Origin: Hyperoplus lanceolatus
Lineage: Eukaryota > Chordata > Actinopteri > Uranoscopiformes > Ammodytidae
Assembly: GCA_026929865.2 (NCBI GenBank)
Contig: CM049417.1
Span: 21,949,501 to 22,013,500, forward strand
Direction of reading: 5' to 3'
Length of the DNA stretch: 64,000 nt
The translations under genes were made by a program, and so were the position numbers. The notes below the pieces were generated by a model. The model was not told the DNA's origin and searched no databases. It saw only the letters and a list, made by a program, of their open reading frames with translations. This document shows positions 54,830 through 64,000 of this stretch, piece by piece; position 1 is the first letter of the stretch, and the number at the start of each line of letters is the position of its first letter.

Positions 54830-56112
54830 TGAGTTTTCATGACTTTGCTCCAAACGTACACACAGGTTCACAATTTCATTATATCCTTTTGAAAATGTAT
54901 ATCCATCACTAAATCATAACACAGACATTCCAATGGTGATTATTGCATAACTTTCAGAAAAACACTCATGCATGCTGGAAACAATCTCACCCATCTCCAT
55001 TAGACCCTAAATCTCTGTTGTGACAGTAGCTAAAAACACACAGCCCCTTGAGTTAAGGTGCTGGCCAGTCATAACATAAACCAACACACTCTTCGGCTCA
55101 GAATTTCAGATTTGAGTGCACTTAACACTTGGTCTAAATTTCAAGTTGCAGCTGAGCGTAGCCTGTGGAGGGTGAACAATGTGTTTATAGAATACAGGTG
55201 GCTGTTTACACTGGCTTCATAGCTGAGCAATGAGATGAGAGCTAAAGTGTATCCTGTCCGATTAAGGCACGTGAGAGGCCAAAGAGGAGGATTTACTTAA
55301 TGGTGGGAGCTTACACTGGGGATTTCCTGTACATTTGTGGTGGTCAGTGAGAAAGGTATTTCTCGTTGATATACAGAATACTCTATACATATATATATAT
55401 ATATGTATATTCCGAACAATGTGTTTTACTAAGTATAGCAGTGCCTATAATAAGTGATCATTCCTCTTTAAGTTTTAGTGTTTAAAAAATGCATTTACAG
55501 TGGATATAATTAGATTGTTTGAAAGAAAAAAATAATTTAACTTAATAATTAAATGGTGCTACAAGGACATTTGAAATATTTCTGAAACAGTCTAATTTTT
55601 TCTCTGATAATCATAAATGACATGTCACAGTAAACAAGTGCAAATAATTTTTTAGTGCTTTTTTTTGTTTTTCTTAATGCTTTTGTCATGGGTACGCTCA
55701 CCAACGAACTACAGCTGGCGTTGTAAAAACACTACCAATTTTGTCCAAAGGGGGTCCAAGAATTAACAAAAACTGAAAGTTCCTCGGAGCACCTTTTAAG
55801 GTCTATATAAATTTGAAATATAAACACATAACTGTATAACACAAGACAGTGTTCCTTAGCTGTCCCGTCTTTTCCAATTTTAATTATTTTTTTGGGCCAC
55901 AATGCAGAGTAGCCCCACCTGCTGTTATGGAGACATTACATCTCGCCCAAGCGCAGAACGTACGGCAAGTTGGTAGTCGGCTCGGTGTGTTTTTCGTACT
56001 TTTTTGACGGCGTCGGGCAGACTGGAGCTGAAAACCTGCCCTACTCCATTTTCTGGCGACGGTAAGGTAGTTGACCCGGTGTGTCTTCGTCTTAAGATGT
56101 TTGCACACCTAC
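54830..56112. other. Intron, mostly unassigned
   Basis: Ordinary sequence with an (AT)n run at 55386-55408. 55680-56100 is GC-richer with no coding match. No RNA gene seen. Confidence 0.45.
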
Positions 56113-56539
56113 TAGGGGTTTGCACTTGTACACGTGTAGCCGGTAAGTAAATCATAACCGTTGAGGAAAAATCAATAAACGAAAACCGTTTTTTTTTTTT
56201 TTTTTTTTTTTTTAAGTTTGGAAAATGATGTAATTTATTTCCAGGAGTGGGGGGCGACATTTGCTACTGTAGGCTACTAAAGCAGATAACACAACACATT
56301 ATTGTGTTTGGTTACAATATTGATTAATTTCACTTTTAAGACAAAAAGCAAAATTATGAAATAAAGACCTCTCTGCCTCTCTCTGTCTATCTGCTGGCCA
56401 GTCTTTCTCACTGCAAAAAATTATGTTGAGCCCCCCCCCCCACACACCCACCCCTACCATATTAAACGGTTAAACGTGTACACGAAAACATTGCAGCCGG
56501 TTAACCGTTTAGACATTTTTGTATACGTTCACACCACTA
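56113..56539. mobile_element. hAT MITE with 8-bp target duplication ACACCTAC
   Basis: Ends TAGGGGTTTGCACTTGTACA and the complement TAGTGGTGTGAACGTATACA, flanked by ACACCTAC at 56105-56112 and 56540-56547. 427 bp with a poly-T run (56190-56213). Non-coding. It lies 150 bp from the 39-nt exon 56692-56730. Confidence 0.92.
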
Positions 56540-56691
56540 ACACCTACATTACTACTACACTGAGATCAAACATTTTCCACATTTATGCATTTAAATACCT
56601 CGGTGTAATAATTTGAATGACAAGAAAAGCATTTACAGAAAGAGACTTAACATGAATACAATTCAAAACCTAGAACCAAGCTGTAACTAAC

Positions 56692-56730
56692 CTGTTTTTC
56701 CAATTTGAACATACTCACCCTCAAACAAGT
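56692..56730 (-). CDS. tbc1d19: tbc1d19 coding exon e (39-nt microexon)
   Basis: 39 nt with acceptor CCCTGCGCAG and donor GTTAGT. With flanking phase bases it reads DLFEGEYVQIGKT, equivalent to ELFENEHVRIGQK in the mammalian protein. Too short to find by ORF length; placed by homology and phase. Confidence 0.88.
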
Positions 56731-57032
56731 CTGCGCAGGGATAAGAAAGACAGAGGAAACAGATGCATCAGTGGCTCATTTTTTCAACTAATGTTATCTC
56801 TTTGCTTTACAAACACAAGTTATAATTCTATTTAAAGCCTAAACACCAGACTTTAACAATGTCAATATCTAGACTTAAGAGAGATATTGTTTGAGGAAAC
56901 CCAGACGGCCATGTGGCAAGGGAGATGAACACAAGCTGATATGAGGCCAGATTGGTGTACACACCGTTAAACTCTAGTAATCATTAGGTAAACACATCCT
57001 GAGGATTTCTGATCATTTACTGCTAGCATTAA

Positions 57033-60000
57033 AGAGGAACTTATGCTATTTTTCAGTCTAACTTTGGTACTGAGTTTAGCCTCTCTGCAAAAACGCTCTG
57101 TCCCTCTGCACACTGTTTGAACCTGGCCAATCATGGAAGGCCGGTAACTGCATAGCAACAGGCACGCCCCCTAGTTTCATGTTACACTGAGCAAACTGCA
57201 GTGTGAGCGTATGGACATATAAAGAAATGGACACCGGATTGAAACATGGCGCCCATTCATTCCTATGAAAGCTGCTCATTGGCACAGAAAGGCCAAAAGG
57301 AAGTGACTTTCTGCTTCATGGGTGCCTAACACGCCCCTAAAGCATGACACGCAGGGTACGTTTCACTGACGTTACTCATTCTCGAGCAGTGTAATATTAT
57401 AATTAGTGCTGTCAGTTTAACGCATTATTAACGGCGTTAACGCAAACCCATTTTAACGGCGATAATTTTTTTATCGCGCGATTAATGCTCGTCATGGCCT
57501 AGCAAACGTTGTGGTTTTTTCACATGCTGTTGAATCAACTAGTAATGTTTGAACAACTGAAACACCACAAACTATACATATGGCTCGCAGTTAAGTTACT
57601 GTTAATTCAAATGGAACATGTCCTACAGCGTAATTTCACATTAAAATCATTTAACTGGCAAAAAGGCTAAACGTCCAGTCAATTCTGACAGCAGAAACCG
57701 GAACCTAGCACTTCCTATCTCAGCTGCGCGACCTCTAGTAGCTGCTTCCGTGTGTGAGTCTGGGTCGGGAGTTTGCGGAAAAAGAACAGAAAAGAAAGCT
57801 TGTAATTTGCAGAAGTCTTACTTATAACCCTGCGCGCGCACCAAAACCTCCATGGATGTTAGTGGCAGCCGGCAGTCATTCATTTTCGCTACGAATGGCG
57901 ACTGAAGCCTCGGCTGCAGCAGCGCCATAGCAACCACCCCACATACACAAGCGTATAGTGTGTCCACTCCACACAGTCTGAAATAAGCCGTTGATGAAAG
58001 ACTCCCAAAACATTTAGGCCTACAACAACCAGTTTAATTTAGCCTGAATACTTTGTTTTATATAGCCTATGTTGTTTTATGGTTTGGTTTATAATATGTC
58101 TGTGCATTAAGCTAAGCGGGACGAGCACAGCTGCATTGTTTATCGACCATTGAAGTATAAATTACTAAACCCCGACGATTCTCTATATGTAAATTTAAAT
58201 TTAAATTACACCCCGTCGTTGTAAAGTAATATAGTGATAAACAAAGATTCCTCCCGCCATCGGAGGCCGGGCCGGCCGAAGCAACGGTTGTTTCACTACG
58301 ACTCCTTTTAGCGGCTCCACCCCTAACAGCTAAAACTGAAAATAAAACGTCTATAAAACGCTTTTGGTGGCGTTTTGAAAAGCGAAAACTTCCATACTAT
58401 TAGTACATGGTCTATAGAAAAGTATGAGCCTTTGATATCCAGAAAAATTTAGCGGAGATACATTCTTGTTTGACGAAAATGTATTGAGAATGAATGGGGT
58501 CGGCACCCTATGATCTCCATTTTGTTTTACGGACCCGTCCCAGACAGTCAAAGCGTGTAATACCAGGCGTGGCCACCTGGCCATGCTGGCTGCTCGGACA
58601 AGGCACAGTCCTGGGGGCCTGTGTGAGCGGGGAGAGGGGGACAGGGCATGGACCTATAAAGAAATGGATAGCGGATTGAAAACCGTTCGAATGTGACGCG
58701 CATTCATTAAAGTTGCCCATTGGTGCAGGGTGTCGCTACACGATCTGAGGAGCCTGCACGATATGAGGACCGCATGCGCAGAACGGCCGCCATCTTTGAT
58801 AGCCCGCTACGGCTACACCAGTTGTTCATATGTGTAGGCCTATACATTAATACTTTTATTTACTGCAGTGCTTTCTAAGACAGTCGCCTAGGCAACAAAT
58901 GTCAGCGTGGGGGGGTGAGGACGCTGACATGCGTTGCCTAGGCGAGGGCAACATCCAGGAAGAATTCTTTCCATTACTTCCTGGCTTTCATGGGTGCCTA
59001 ACACGCCCCTAAAGCATGACGCGCAGTGTACGTTTCACTGACGTTCCGGATGAAGAAAGCAGTGTAACATTCTAATATGACCATGCATTGTAAGCTAAGC
59101 GGAGACGAGCACAGTTGTATTGTTTATCGACCTTGGAAGTATAAGTTACTTATCCCCAATGATTCTCTATATGTAATCTTAAAATGACACCCCGTTGTTG
59201 TAAAGTAATATAGTGATTAACAAGTTCTAAACGAAGATTCCTCCTGCCATCAGGGCAGCAATATTAGCTTATGTTAGCTAAACCAAATAGTGGGTTAGCG
59301 CTGTTTTTGTAGCGTTTGCTGTTAGGGAGTGAGCAAAGTTCTTATGTTATCTATTGAAATAAAGCAAACAAATGTTCAAATGCCTAAGTGAGCTTTTTAA
59401 AGTTTAATTATAAGACCAAATGTGTGGCTGTCAAAGCAATTGCCTAATCAGAATGAGTTAGAATTAGTTTTCATACATTTGTTTCAATACGACTCGGTTC
59501 AGCTGCCCACGGCTGCCCACCCCTCCTTCTCCCGCAAAAACAAACGGCTGAAACTGAAAGCCGTTGGGGCTAATAAAACGCTTGAGGTGGCGTTTTGAAA
59601 TGAGAAAACTTAAATTGTATTAGTACATGGTCTAAAGATAAGTATAAGCCTATGATTAATATCCTTGTTCGCCGCTTGTAGTGTAGTGCACGGGGATATC
59701 TGGGTCCGGCCCCTTTGAAAATAAGCCCCTCCTACAGCCCCATCCACAGCCCTTTGATACCAGGCTTGGCCACTGAGCACTGCTGGATTCTGACAGAAGG
59801 CACAATCCTGGGGGCCTGGGACAGAAACATGTCTGAGCGTGCAGCAGCATGACCGTACATGGAAAATCCGCTTTATATACGTAGATAAAACCCGGAAACT
59901 AGACACTAGGCTGCCGCGAACGGCATCGGAGTGTTTAGGCTGTGCTCAGCCACCTGCAGCCAACCCAGACAGTAAGCAGGGAATTTGTCTAAAATGCATG

Positions 60001-60100
60001 TATGTCATTATCTGACACTTTGGTATCATTTAGCATGACTGTATAACATTATAACAGCATTTATAGGTCAGAAAAGATGAAAAAGCATAATAGGTGCTCT
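57033..60100. mobile_element. 3-kb TTAA-flanked element with internal tandem duplication
   Basis: Left AGAGGAACTTATGC and complement of right AGAGCACCTATTATGC, flanked by TTAA (57029-57032 and 60101-60104). The right 200 bp (59890-60100) is a diverged match to the ends of the TTAA MITEs at 22692 and 35935. Inside are two tandem units, about 57208-58640 and 58645-59860, sharing strings such as TATAAAGAAATGGA, TGGGTGCCTAACACGCCCCT, CGATTCTCTATATGTAA-type and ATTAGTACATGGTCTA. Unit 1 also carries a nested insert. Confidence 0.75.
57402..58090. mobile_element. hAT-like MITE nested in unit 1
   Basis: Starts TAGTGCTGTCAGTTTAACGC with GGCGTTAACGC and TATCGCGCGATTAA repeats, a common teleost MITE start. 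Comparing the two tandem units shows about 690 extra bases here, between GTAATATTATAAT and TTTATAATATG. The right terminus does not mirror the left, so the end is approximate. Confidence 0.55.
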
Positions 60101-60194
60101 TTAATAAAGTATTTAGTTCTAATATTAAGGATTAATATATATTAAAAGTATTTCTCATCTTAGACCTATCAAACAATATTAGTGAGCATATATC

Positions 60195-60337
60195 CTTGTC
60201 GCAGTTGTCGCGGGTTCTAGTCCGACCCGGGACCTTTACTGCATGTCATCCACTTCTCTCTCCCTATTTCCACTCTGTACTCACTCCTCTCAACTGTCAA
60301 TAAAAGATAAAAATACCTCAAAATTTTTAGAAAAAAG
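60195..60337 (+). mobile_element. tRNA-type SINE fragment
   Basis: GCGGGTTCTAGTCCGACCC resembles an RNA polymerase III B box. It is followed by CTTTACTGCATGTCATCC, CTCTCTCCC and CTGTCAATAAAAGATAAAAA, the body and tail of a common teleost SINE. The A-box end is missing. 60338-60430 (AGTCAGGCTAGC, ATGCTAAGCTAAGCT) is another common teleost repeat fragment. Confidence 0.7.
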
Positions 60338-60543
60338 GTGCTTGTAGGTTGATTTTGTTACCTTTGGAAAGAGTCAGGCTAGCTTTTTCCTGTCTTTATG
60401 CTAAGCTAAGCTCAGGTAAACCAAGCAGTAGTTGGCTGCATCGCCATGTTTAACAGCTGACATGAAAGTGGTATTGTTAATTAAACTTAGAATCATTGGT
60501 TTTCTTTCGGAGGCTAAGTGTATTTGCACTTCTTGGTGAATAC

Positions 60544-60616
60544 CTGGATGGATGTGTGCATGGTCATCAATCCCCAATTGCCCGTTGTTTAGGTTCAGCT
60601 CTGAGTAGGCCTGTCT
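60544..60616 (-). CDS. tbc1d19: tbc1d19 coding exon d
   Basis: 73 nt with acceptor AACTCTCAG and donor G|GTATTC. It reads RQAYSELNLNNGQLGIDD followed by HAHIHP. It enters in phase 0 and leaves in phase 1, exactly what the neighbouring exons need. It aligns residue for residue with the family segment KECFVELGLNIGQLGIDD. It is more diverged than the other exons but keeps length and frame. Confidence 0.85.
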
Positions 60617-60805
60617 CTGAGAGTTTAACAGGGGAAAAACACCACAACAGATTTGCAGATTTCAAAAAACATTTTCTAGTGTATGGTAAAAGGATATACT
60701 GTTATATATTCGTTGAACTCAAAAGGCCACTAATGGACAAAACCTTAGCACATAAGCACAACAAATGATGAATCCCAATGATCCATACAGGCACTTTGTT
60801 CCTAC

Positions 60806-60916
60806 CAGCTGTGGGATGTCTCTGACATTGAGGGGGACCTGGATGAGACCCCAGTGGCTCCTGGTGCTCACGTCCTCGCTGCTATCATGATTTGGGTTTC
60901 TCATGCTGATTAACAC
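60806..60916 (-). CDS. tbc1d19: tbc1d19 coding exon c
   Basis: 111 nt, 37 codons, phase 0 at both ends, acceptor TATGCAG and donor GTAGGA. It begins VLISMRNPNHDSSEDVS and ends GLIQVPLNVRDIPQL, matching the family segment VLINLRNPNYE...GLIQVPLKVKDIPEL. Confidence 0.94.
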
Positions 60917-61190
60917 CTGCATAGACAAAGATCATTTAGTTAGAATGGATTATTTTTTTCTTAAAAGGTGGAGTCAGAGATTCTGGGGAATGCTTGTTGA
61001 CGAAATCTCCCAATGATTTGTTTTCAGCGCGCAGACAGTAAGGACAGGTAACAGATCGTGAGAAGATATTCACTGATTTGAACATAAAATGTTTATATCC
61101 AGAATCGCTGACTCAACCTTTAAATGTCTAGCTCTCCTTTAATTTAGAAGAACTGCACTTAATACTTTGAGCTGTGAGAAACTGGCTTAC

Positions 61191-61237
61191 CTCCAGAAAG
61201 TCTTTGGGGGCATAGACAGGCCTAAAGCGACTTAAAT
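61191..61237 (-). CDS. tbc1d19: tbc1d19 coding exon b
   Basis: 47 nt with acceptor TCTCTGTAG and donor GTAAGC. With the G carried from the previous exon it reads DLSRFRPVYAPKDFLE, a highly conserved TBC1D19 segment. It enters in phase 1 and leaves in phase 0. Confidence 0.92.
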
Positions 61238-62177
61238 CTACAGAGACACAAAGACATTAATGTATCTCTAGAATACATTACTCAATAGCACCACTTACTA
61301 GTCACACTTTGTAAGTGTGACAGCCAGCTGATACATACTCACAATGTATACACATGCAAATTCAGATCAGGTTTAATAGGTGTAAAAACAGACTATACAA
61401 ATTGATAGAACCGTAAAGTCCATTTAATCAACTTGAGCTTAAACATATACTTTAGAACACATCAGTGACACTTGCACATACAACAGCACAGGGCAGCTTT
61501 AGTAAACTCAAGGGCCATGTCATCCCCAGAAGGAGGGCACATTAAGCATGGGACGGAAGGAGAGGTGCTGCTCCTTATCGCTGTCTGGACAGCTTCTATA
61601 TTCACAGTCCAAAGTGTTTATAGCCGTGTGACGGCACATCCTAATTGTTATTATACTCTGGCTGAGCTGTGATAGCATTGTCAGGACACAAGGCTAAATG
61701 TTCTTTGTAAAATGTACTGGCTTGACATGCAAACGCTGGGTTCATTGAGAGAAACTGAGGGTTTCTACATTGAGGTCTGAGATGTGTCTACTGAAACAAA
61801 ATGCTAACACATTCTTAACAATCAATATAAAATCAATACACTGCATAAGTCCTAAAAACATACCCTTACATACACTTTAGCTAGAACGATTCTCCACTGC
61901 AGAAGCTTGTCTGCTTATTATTAACAATGTTATTTCACCCTAAGACCATGATTGAGACCTTTGAAGCGTATCTGTTAAAACAGAGAAAAAAATTAAAATT
62001 AAAACAGAATCAACATCTGGGAAACTACTCTTTATTCTATTTAACTTTAGAAGTTGCAGAATATAGCCCAATTCCTAAGAAAACCTTCCCTGGATAAATA
62101 CTAGTAAATAAAACAACACACAAAAAAACACAGAAGTGGTAGATCTGGTTGAGAGATCTGTCAAGCTCAGACAGATG
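61238..62177. other. Intron, nothing recognised
   Basis: No exon or known repeat seen. Small frames such as 61472-61672 have no recognisable family. Ends at the GATG target site of the LTR element. Confidence 0.5.
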
Positions 62178-62521
62178 TGTGGTGGTTTTCAGTAGTCTAT
62201 AATATCCAGAAGGTTGCTGACTGTGTATGTCTAAAGGTTAAGGTCCCGGGGAAGGAGTAGAGAACCTCCCTAGAAGGACGAGTATCTGTCTAATTGTAGA
62301 TATAATACACTTGATACCCCCCACACATGAGAATATAAGACACTGTTCTGTAACTAGCAACTAGAGTGCCATTGCGGCCTCAGCCTGCTGCTACTGCTAC
62401 CATGAAATCCTATGTCTGATGTCTGATGGAAATCTCCTGAAATAAACCTCTTTGAACCACAATGATGATTGTCCTGGCTTCACCCTTTGTCTTAGTCGCA
62501 ACGGGGAATTCGGCTACCACA
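62178..62521 (+). repeat. 5' LTR
   Basis: 344 bp, TGTGGTGG...CTACCACA. TATA-like GAATATAAGACAC near 62331 and AATAAA at 62441-62446. It differs from the 3' LTR by a tandem GTCTGAT duplication near 62415-62428. Confidence 0.93.
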
Positions 62522-63499
62522 TTTGGCGTCACGAACAGGATATAACAGGAACATTGATGATGAGACTACCTGTACACTTCGGGACACATCTGGTGGAATG
62601 AGATCAGATGGACTGTTGCTGTTGAAAAGTGCTTGTCTGTTCCAGTATCTAAAAGTAACTGAGAACTGCGATGGGAGATAATGTGTAAACGGCTGATAGT
62701 GCTCTGTGTAAGGTTCAAGGTCACGGCGTGAGCGTCCGGTCTGGGGACTACACAGAGGCTCCGTTATGGCCAGGTATCCACGTAGTTCCACTGTTATAGC
62801 AAAGAACCGTGTGCACGTTTTATTGACTAAGACTTTGGGAAAAAGGCTGGACTGGATTCGAGCTTGTTAAGTCGCTCTGTGCTTTCTGTCCGCTACGAAA
62901 ATGAGGAAAAAGACTATAGAAAAAGCGTAGATTGGCCAGTTTCCTGAGCTAGTTGACAGCTGGATCGGAAACTGAGGCTTTTTAGCTGAGACCAACAGCC
63001 TATGCAAATTCTGCCTGTGGACTGCTGCACTCCAACCGGCAGTAACGCTGAGGTCATGATGGAACTGGAGGAGGCCAGCCGCATACCATCTTGGACTTTC
63101 CTGGGCCGCTGGCCACCAAAATTCCACGTCTGGCGGAGTCTGCCAATTATAAAATGGAGGACGCCCTCTGTGCCAATCTTGGATGGATTACATCCCCCAT
63201 GATCATGCCTCAAAATATCTGAACTTGAGACTGTGACACAGCTGTTTTTAATGTGCTGTCGTCAAAAAGAAGACTCTCTTCTTACTGCCTCTATTTATCA
63301 TCGTTCAGTGTTTGACTCTTTGCCTTGTTGGTCCCTTTCATTTGTAGTTTGCTGCAGTAATGTGTTACACCTATGCATTGTCTTCTACATTACTCATAAA
63401 GAGTGTTTCTGTGTTTTGTTGGAGGTTTCTGTTGGGCCTTTCATGTATGTTTGGTTACATCTCGTTTTTGGTTGATGAAGTTTCATCAAAATGGAGGAA

Positions 63500-63836
63500 T
63501 GTGGTGGTTTTCAGTAGTCTATAATATCCAGAAGGTTGCTGACTGTGTATGTCTAAAGGTTAAGGTCCCGGGGAAGGAGTAGAGAACCTCCCTAGAAGGA
63601 CGAGTATCTGTCTAATTGTAGATATAATACACTTGATACCCCCCACACATGAGAATATAAGACACTGTTCTGTAACTAGCAACTAGAGTGCCATTGCGGC
63701 CTCAGCCTGCTGCTACTGCTACCATGAAATCCTATGTCTGATGGAAATCTCCTGAAATAAACCTCTTTGAACCACAATGATGATTGTCCTGGCTTCACCC
63801 TTTGTCTTAGTCGCAACGGGGAATTCGGCTACCACA
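63500..63836 (+). repeat. 3' LTR
   Basis: 337 bp, identical by eye to the 5' LTR except for one 7-bp unit fewer. Ends 85 bp from the donor of tbc1d19 exon 63922-63985. Confidence 0.93.
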
Positions 63837-63921
63837 GATGCACCAGCGCTCTGACACATCAGCACTTATCTTTCCTAAAAAGAATGCACATGGGCCAAAG
63901 TCCTTGGTAATGTCTCCACAC

Positions 63922-63985
63922 CTGGTTCATCTGTGCCCATCTCGTTCCATTTATTGGCCAGCTCCTTCTGCTCCACTGCAGCCCT
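63922..63985 (-). CDS. tbc1d19: tbc1d19 coding exon a (most 5' exon in window)
   Basis: Reads RAAVEQKELANKWNEMGTDEP on the minus strand and ends in phase 1 at donor G|GTGTGG. The acceptor is probably the CAG at 63986-63988. The window ends 12 bases further on, so the exon could extend to the edge. It matches the region just before the TBC domain in TBC1D19. A young LTR element ends only 85 bp from this donor. Confidence 0.85.
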
Positions 63986-64000
63986 CTGCGTGGGCAGAAT

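Larger units (their letters stand above)
62178..63836 (+). mobile_element. Compact, apparently recent LTR retroelement (non-autonomous)
   Basis: Two LTRs (62178-62521, 63500-63836) enclose 978 bp. The 4-bp target duplication GATG lies at 62174-62177 and 63837-63840. A primer-site-like TTTGGCGTCACGAACAGG follows the 5' LTR, and a purine tract AAAATGGAGGAA precedes the 3' LTR. The interior has no recognisable gag, protease, RT or integrase; its longest frame is about 100 codons. It must rely on enzymes supplied by another element. The 4-bp site fits a gypsy-like or retrovirus-like relative; the parent family is unknown. Confidence 0.9.
2547..64000 (-). other. tbc1d19: tbc1d19 gene, partial: 13 internal coding exons
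   Basis: Gene-level entry. The concatenated minus-strand exons match vertebrate TBC1D19 (TBC1 domain family member 19) as I recall it, in order and almost without gaps: [138 protein letters not shown]. All internal junctions show AG/GT sites and compatible phase, so the gene is probably functional. The family carries a TBC (Rab-GAP) domain and is expected to act on Rab GTPases at membranes; its target is not established. The TBC part starts about exon 53942-54054 and is still open at 2547. The N-terminus lies beyond 64000 and the last exons lie below 2547. Introns total about 60 kb and are mostly transposons. Confidence 0.93.

Noticed and set aside
60195..60240. Possible tRNA gene
   Set aside because: Only a B-box-like motif is present, followed by SINE body sequence. 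No A box or cloverleaf can be formed, so it is a SINE fragment.
63002..63202. 66-codon frame inside the LTR element
   Set aside because: No recognisable gag or other domain; overlapping frames on the other strand are equally long, so it is left unannotated.

Overview
The window is vertebrate nuclear DNA from a ray-finned fish, probably a percomorph-type teleost. The inference rests on canonical GT-AG introns, long AC/GT and AT microsatellites, and a repeat set typical of teleosts (Tc1/mariner, hAT and Harbinger elements, TTAA-flanked MITEs, L2/CR1-type LINEs, a Swimmer-like L1, BEL/Pao). Species cannot be resolved. There are no bacterial or phage genes, no operon and no CRISPR array.

One host gene is present: a TBC1D19-type Rab-GAP-domain gene (tbc1d19) on the minus strand, running from the right edge to 2547. 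I place 13 consecutive coding exons. From 5' to 3' in gene order they are 63922-63985, 61191-61237, 60806-60916, 60544-60616, 56692-56730, 53942-54054, 51669-51743, 51384-51446, 21807-21891, 15830-15874, 15612-15644, 2752-2861 and 2547-2638. Every internal junction has splice sites and matching codon phase. The start codon (beyond 64000) and the C-terminal end (below 2547) lie outside the window. Both TBC catalytic finger positions appear substituted.

Almost everything else is transposable-element sequence in the introns. Left part (1-21800): hAT-like relics; a BEL/Pao retrotransposon truncated after its reverse transcriptase (3061-7115); a three-copy module array (7796-8860); a Tc1 element in inverted-dimer form (9374-15508) that carries an L2-type LINE, a short L1-type insertion and a hAT element; and a LINE cut by a hAT MITE and a second LINE (16150-18358).

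The 29.5-kb intron between 21892 and 51383 is a stack of nested insertions. It holds a mariner-like element (22599-25458) carrying TTAA-flanked MITEs and a hAT MITE; a LINE (26108-31469) split by another, nearly intact LINE (26806-30978); and then a 17.4-kb block. In that block a foldback DNA element was hit by an L1 (32076-45496, 15-bp target duplication). The L1 was in turn hit by another LINE, a TTAA MITE and a 5.1-kb palindromic element with an 8-bp target duplication. The palindrome holds a pogo-like element, which holds a Harbinger MITE. The interrupted outer LINE seems to resume at 48914.

The right part (51.7-64 kb) holds the 5' exons seen here, hAT MITEs, a 3-kb TTAA element with internal tandem duplication, a tRNA-type SINE, and a compact LTR retroelement (62178-63836). 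The two LTRs differ, by my reading, only by a 7-bp duplication; the element has a 4-bp target duplication and no recognisable gag or pol. All coding regions other than tbc1d19 belong to mobile elements and nearly all are broken. Exon boundaries and target duplications were read by eye; family names are recalled knowledge, not search results.
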